Source of the DNA: Micrococcales bacterium
GTDB lineage: Bacteria > Actinomycetota > Actinomycetes > Actinomycetales > Dermatophilaceae
Direction: 5' to 3'
Assembly (NCBI GenBank): GCA_030452775.1
Contig: JAKDLQ010000096.1
Location: 1 to 8,306, forward strand
Length of the DNA stretch: 8,306 bases
The position numbers and the translations under genes were made by a program. Positions 5,714 to 8,306 of this stretch are shown in pieces (the first letter of the stretch is position 1; every line of letters begins with the position of its first letter). The notes under the pieces are model-generated. The model saw only the letters and a program-made list of their open reading frames with translations. It did no database searches and was not told the DNA's origin.

Positions 5714-5728
5714 GGCCTCGGCTCAGGC
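5708..5728. terminator. Bidirectional stem-loop over the lipid kinase and efeB stop codons
   Basis: GCCTGAG (5708-5714) and CTCAGGC (5722-5728) are perfect seven-base arms around a seven-base loop. The TGA of the kinase gene (5711-5713) lies in the left arm and the TCA of efeB (5723-5725) in the right. One structure would thus serve both convergent transcripts. No T-tract follows on either side. Confidence 0.45.
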
Positions 5729-7021
5729 GAACAGCGCCTCCCCCCACCACTCACCGGGTTTCATGCCGGGCGGGCAGGCGAAGACTGCGGAGCCGTTGTG
5801 CACGATGTACTCGTTGAGGACATCGGCCTTGGCAAGGGCGCGTTGCATGGGCACGAACTGCTTGGCCGGGTTGCGCACGTAGGCGATGAAGAAGAGGCCC
5901 GCATCGAGGTGTCCGACCCCGTCGGTGCCATCGGTGAAGTTGTATCCGCGACGCAGGATCCGTATGCCGCCGAGCTGGCTCTCGTGGACGAGCCGCACAT
6001 GCGCGGCGACCGGGATCGCCGGATCCCCGTCGGGACCCTTCCTGGAGAAGTCGATGGGGTCGAACTCCTTGTCCTGGCCGAGCGGAGCCCCCTCCTTCTT
6101 GTCCCGCCCGATGATGTCCTCCTGCTCCTGCAAGGTGGTGCGGTCCCACACCTCGATATGCATCCGGATCCGCCGGGCGACGAGATACGAACCGCCGGCC
6201 ATCCAGTCGGCCCGCCCGCCGGGATCGTCGCCTGCGTCGACCCAGACATGCTCGGCGAGGCCGACCGGGTCCTCGGCCTTGAGGTTGCTGGTGCCGTCCT
6301 TGAAGCCGAACATGTTGCGCGGGGTGCTCTGGGCGGTCGAGGTCGACGAGGTGCGGCCGAAGCCGAGTTGGGACCAGCGCACCGACACGATACCGAAACC
6401 GAGGCGCACGAGGTTGCGCACCGCGTGGACGGCGACCTGCGGGTCGTTGGCACACGCCTGGATGCAGAGATCCCCGCCCGAGCGCGCCGGCTCGAGCTGG
6501 TCGAGCATGAATGCCGGCAGGTCAGCGAGCGCTGCCGGCTTGCGGTCCTCGAGACCGAAGCGGTCATCGAAGAGCGACGGCCCGTAGCCGATGGTGATGG
6601 TCAAGCCGGAGGCCGGGAGGTCGTAGGCCTCGCCGGTGTCCTGCGGCACCCGTTGCGGCCCGCCACCGACGAGGCCGCCAGGCGTAGCCTCTGCGCCGAG
6701 GGTCATCCGCTCGGCCGCCCGGGTCCAGGCCTTGAGCATCGCGGCGAGCGCCTCCCGGTCCTTGGTCACGACATCGAGCGCGACGAAGTGCATCCGGTCC
6801 TGGGCGGGGGTGACGATCCCTGCCTGGTGCTCGCCGTGGAACTCGATCGGCGCATCGAGGCCCGGGCCCGGGGAAGGCCCGTCGGCGGGGTGTGCTGCTG
6901 CGTCGGAAGCCCGGTCAGCGGCATACGCTCCGGCTGCTCCCGCGACCACCCCGGCGAGGGCCGCCGTCCCGGAAGCGCCGATGAGCCGACGGCGGCTGAC
7001 GAAGTCGGGTGATGGGCTCAT
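5723..7021 (-). CDS. efeB: EfeB, Tat-exported DyP-type heme peroxidase (iron uptake)
   Basis: The 432-residue product is a deferrochelatase/peroxidase of the EfeUOB ferrous iron system, acting outside the membrane with heme. It begins with a twin-arginine signal (SRRRLIG at 9-15, then an Ala/Gly-rich helix) and a likely cleavage at AYA-34. The DyP motif GFKDG is at 239-243 with catalytic D242. The probable heme-ligating histidine is H341 in AAHVRL, and the distal arginine region is ILRRGYN (355-361). The length is normal. Its ATG overlaps the efeO stop as ATGA (7018-7021), with GGAG in the efeO tail as ribosome-binding site, so the two are translated together and share the iron-responsive promoter at 8250. 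The order efeO then efeB is usual. EfeU is not found on either side of this pair in the window. Confidence 0.94.
   Translation of the reverse strand: MSPSPDFVSRRRLIGASGTAALAGVVAGAAGAYAADRASDAAAHPADGPSPGPGLDAPIEFHGEHQAGIVTPAQDRMHFVALDVVTKDREALAAMLKAWTRAAERMTLGAEATPGGLVGGGPQRVPQDTGEAYDLPASGLTITIGYGPSLFDDRFGLEDRKPAALADLPAFMLDQLEPARSGGDLCIQACANDPQVAVHAVRNLVRLGFGIVSVRWSQLGFGRTSSTSTAQSTPRNMFGFKDGTSNLKAEDPVGLAEHVWVDAGDDPGGRADWMAGGSYLVARRIRMHIEVWDRTTLQEQEDIIGRDKKEGAPLGQDKEFDPIDFSRKGPDGDPAIPVAAHVRLVHESQLGGIRILRRGYNFTDGTDGVGHLDAGLFFIAYVRNPAKQFVPMQRALAKADVLNEYIVHNGSAVFACPPGMKPGEWWGEALFA
5962..5971 (+). repeat. GTATGCCGCC word, copy 5 (inside efeB)
   Basis: An exact copy. In the gene's direction it reads GGC-GGC-ATA-C, covering G351-G352-I353. 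The ATA isoleucine codon is among the rarest in GC-rich actinobacteria. This is a third reading phase. Confidence 0.7.
6917..6926 (-). repeat. GTATGCCGC word, copy 6 (one mismatch, in the efeB signal peptide)
   Basis: In the efeB direction it reads GTATGCCGCT: nine of ten bases match. It covers Y33-A34-A35 as TAT-GCC-GCT, exactly at the predicted signal peptidase site. Confidence 0.6.
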
Positions 7022-8199
7022 GGTGACTCCACCACCCCGGGTGTCTTGGCGACCTCCTCGGCGAGCGCGTCGAGCGAGACGGCGAGCGCCTTGAGATCGG
7101 CCTGGCTCAGGTCGGTGTAGCTCTTGAAGGCGCCGCCCGCGCGATGCGACTCGAGGAGCGTGGCGAGCTCGCGGAAGCGGGCCTCGAGCGCCTGCTGCAG
7201 CTCGGGATCGCGCTCGGTGATGACCGGCCGGAGCGTCTCGAGGGCCGACTGTGATCCCTTGAGGTTGCCGTGGAAGTCCCAGAGGTCGGTGTGCGAGTAG
7301 CGCTCCTCCTCGCCCGTGATCTTGCCGGTGGCGACTTCGTCGAGCAGCTCCTTGGCGCCGTTGGCGATGTCGAGGGCGGTCGGCTCGACGTCCTTGGCCT
7401 TGGCGACGATCTCCTTGACGTCGGCGAGGAGCTGGTCGGCGATGGCGGCGGAGTCCGACTGCAGCCCGTCGACCCAGAGGTCCTTCTCGAGCCGGTGGAA
7501 GCCGGTGAACTTCATCCCGTCGGCGACGACGTCCTCGCGGCCGTCGATCCGGGGATCGAGGTCCCCGAAGCCCTCGGCGACGGGCTCGATGGTCTCCCAC
7601 GGCAGGCGCGCGGTGGGATAGAGCTTCTTGGCCTTGGCGACGTCCTCGGCCTTGACCGCGGCGACGAACTGGGCCGTGCCGACGAGGAGCAGGTCGGACT
7701 GCTCGGCGACGAAGGTCCGGTAGTCGGCGATGGCCGCTGCCACCTTCGCGTCGGCACTGCCTGGCTGCGCGGTGCCCGTCACGGTGAAGGCGCCGCGGAT
7801 GCCATCGCCCACCATCCCCGGCTTGCACGCGGTCTCGAATGTGCCGGGCTCGGTGATCTCGACCTTGAGCTCGCGTTCGGCGCCTGGAGCGATGTCCTCG
7901 GCCTCGCTGACGACCTGGTCGCCCTCGGCGTAGACGTAGAACTCGTTGGCCTTGGTGCCGGTATTGGTGATGCGGAAGGTGACGGTGCCGGCAGGAGCAG
8001 TGGTCGCGCTCAGCTCGCAACCCGTGTCCGTGGCGCTGACGCTGATCGGCTCTCCGGCGGCGGTCGAGTGCGTGCCGGTCGAGTGCGTGCCGGTCGAGCG
8101 CATTTCGGTTGGAGCGGTGTCGGCGCAGCCGGCCAGGGCGAGACCGACGAGCGCGGCGAGGGCGAGGGGCGCCGTGCGGCGCTGGGCGTGGCGGGGCAT
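7018..8199 (-). CDS. efeO: EfeO, lipoprotein iron-binding component of the Efe iron uptake system
   Basis: The 393-residue product starts with a lipoprotein signal ending in the lipobox LAGC (C25), so it should be anchored on the outer face of the membrane. Residues 50-142 form the cupredoxin-like domain, with C61 in TGCELSA and C125 in TACKPGM. Residues 148-388 form the M75/imelysin domain with the HxxE metal motif HRLE (235-238) in GFHRLEKDLW. In the Efe system this protein binds iron and presents it to the permease EfeU together with EfeB. The linker 36-45 holds a GTHST repeat. The ATG at 8199 has AGGAG a few bases upstream and starts at the signal peptide. The frame is open further upstream but through the operator, which rules that out. 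efeB follows with a four-base overlap. Confidence 0.95.
   Translation of the reverse strand: MPRHAQRRTAPLALAALVGLALAGCADTAPTEMRSTGTHSTGTHSTAAGEPISVSATDTGCELSATTAPAGTVTFRITNTGTKANEFYVYAEGDQVVSEAEDIAPGAERELKVEITEPGTFETACKPGMVGDGIRGAFTVTGTAQPGSADAKVAAAIADYRTFVAEQSDLLLVGTAQFVAAVKAEDVAKAKKLYPTARLPWETIEPVAEGFGDLDPRIDGREDVVADGMKFTGFHRLEKDLWVDGLQSDSAAIADQLLADVKEIVAKAKDVEPTALDIANGAKELLDEVATGKITGEEERYSHTDLWDFHGNLKGSQSALETLRPVITERDPELQQALEARFRELATLLESHRAGGAFKSYTDLSQADLKALAVSLDALAEEVAKTPGVVESP
8062..8106 (-). repeat. efeO: 15-bp tandem repeat encoding the GTHST linker of EfeO
   Basis: The plus-strand unit GGTCGAGTGCGTGCC occurs twice exactly (8062-8076 and 8077-8091) and a third, decayed copy follows (8092-8106). 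It encodes the repeated GTHST between the lipobox cysteine and the cupredoxin domain. Being in multiples of three, copy changes would lengthen or shorten the tether without a frameshift. Confidence 0.75.
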
Positions 8200-8246
8200 G
8201 AGGCTCCTGAGGTCGACGATCGGAGGTGTCGCGGCAGGGACAGGAA

Positions 8247-8252
8247 ACCATA
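8247..8252 (-). promoter_or_regulatory. Candidate -10 element (TATGGT) of efeOB
   Basis: On the minus strand TATGGT fits TANNNT and directly abuts and overlaps the iron box, so the repressor would block polymerase. The start site would be near 8240, leaving a leader of about 40 bases that contains AGGAG. No good -35 element is visible. Confidence 0.4.
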
Positions 8253-8268
8253 GGTAAGCCTTACCTAA
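8250..8268 (-). promoter_or_regulatory. DtxR/IdeR iron box upstream of efeO
   Basis: The minus-strand 19-mer TTAGGTAAGGCTTACCTAT has two perfect eight-base arms (TAGGTAAG / CTTACCTA) around the centre and matches the established IdeR consensus TTAGGTTAGGCTAACCTAA at 16 of 19 positions. It lies 50 bases upstream of the efeO start. It predicts repression of efeO-efeB when iron is plentiful. The 8269-8306 remainder shows no gene; a divergent gene beyond the edge could share the box. Confidence 0.88.
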
Positions 8269-8306
8269 CAAGCGATGGTTCGCGATGTGTGCGCGATCCG
8301 ATCGAG

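Noticed and set aside
5798..7012. A 404-codon plus-strand frame antisense to efeB
   Set aside because: It has no family resemblance, and lies opposite a strongly conserved gene; long antisense frames are expected at this GC content.
5723..8251. An unbroken 842-codon minus-strand frame covering efeB and most of the efeO region
   Set aside because: Only its last 432 codons are a gene (efeB). Upstream of 7021 it is an arginine-rich shadow of efeO, whose own frame carries the lipobox, HxxE and cupredoxin motifs.
8200..8271. An upstream start for efeO at 8271 (TTG)
   Set aside because: It would translate the iron box and put 24 residues before the lipoprotein signal peptide.
1..8306. CRISPR array, tRNA, rRNA, IS element or prophage
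   Set aside because: No regularly spaced repeats, RNA gene, transposase or integrase signatures, or composition break were found.

Overview
The window is a high-GC chromosomal segment of an actinobacterium. GC-rich codons dominate, promoters look like the actinobacterial TANNNT type placed for leaderless transcripts, and an iron box of the DtxR/IdeR type is present. The gene families (4Cys UdgB, MT0933-type antitoxin-like protein, lipoprotein EfeO with Tat-exported EfeB) also fit Actinomycetota. A family such as Intrasporangiaceae is only a guess. No phage, IS, CRISPR, tRNA or rRNA is visible, and base use is uniform, so this looks like ordinary chromosome.

Layout, left to right. 1-330 (-): 5' part of a hemerythrin-like protein running off the left edge. 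331-471: divergent control region with a palindrome and a 16-bp direct repeat. 472-867 (+): DUF2237 protein. 916-1299 (+): small helical MT0933/Rv0909 antitoxin-like protein without a visible toxin. 1340-2179 (-): UdgB, family 5 uracil-DNA glycosylase. 2180-2399: divergent control region with a 15-bp palindrome. 2400-3833 (+): glucose-6-phosphate dehydrogenase, without its usual pentose-phosphate neighbours. 3834-4010: convergent gap with a 19-bp tandem repeat cluster and a GC hairpin. 4011-4562 (-): DinB-like protein with a CxxC knuckle. 4563-4603: compact divergent promoter from which both flanking genes appear leaderless. 4604-5713 (+): membrane-anchored diacylglycerol/sphingosine kinase family enzyme. 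5708-5728: stem-loop over the two convergent stop codons. 5723-7021 (-) efeB and 7018-8199 (-) efeO: translationally coupled iron-uptake genes behind a perfect-arm DtxR/IdeR box at 8250-8268.

The one clear functional unit is efeO-efeB. EfeO would be a lipoprotein outside the membrane that binds iron, and EfeB a Tat-exported heme peroxidase acting beside it. Expression is expected to be repressed by an iron-loaded DtxR/IdeR regulator. The permease EfeU is not adjacent within the window. The other genes look like independent housekeeping or maintenance loci (DNA repair, NADPH supply, lipid kinase).

The least expected signal is not a gene. The word GTATGCCGCC (or its complement GGCGGCATAC) occurs five times exactly and once with one mismatch, in both orientations. 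Every GTATGC/GCATAC hexamer I can find in the window belongs to it. Inside genes it sits in three different codon contexts and repeatedly brings in AT-ending or AT-rich codons (TAT, GCA, ATA) that are atypical here. That suggests selection on the DNA word itself.
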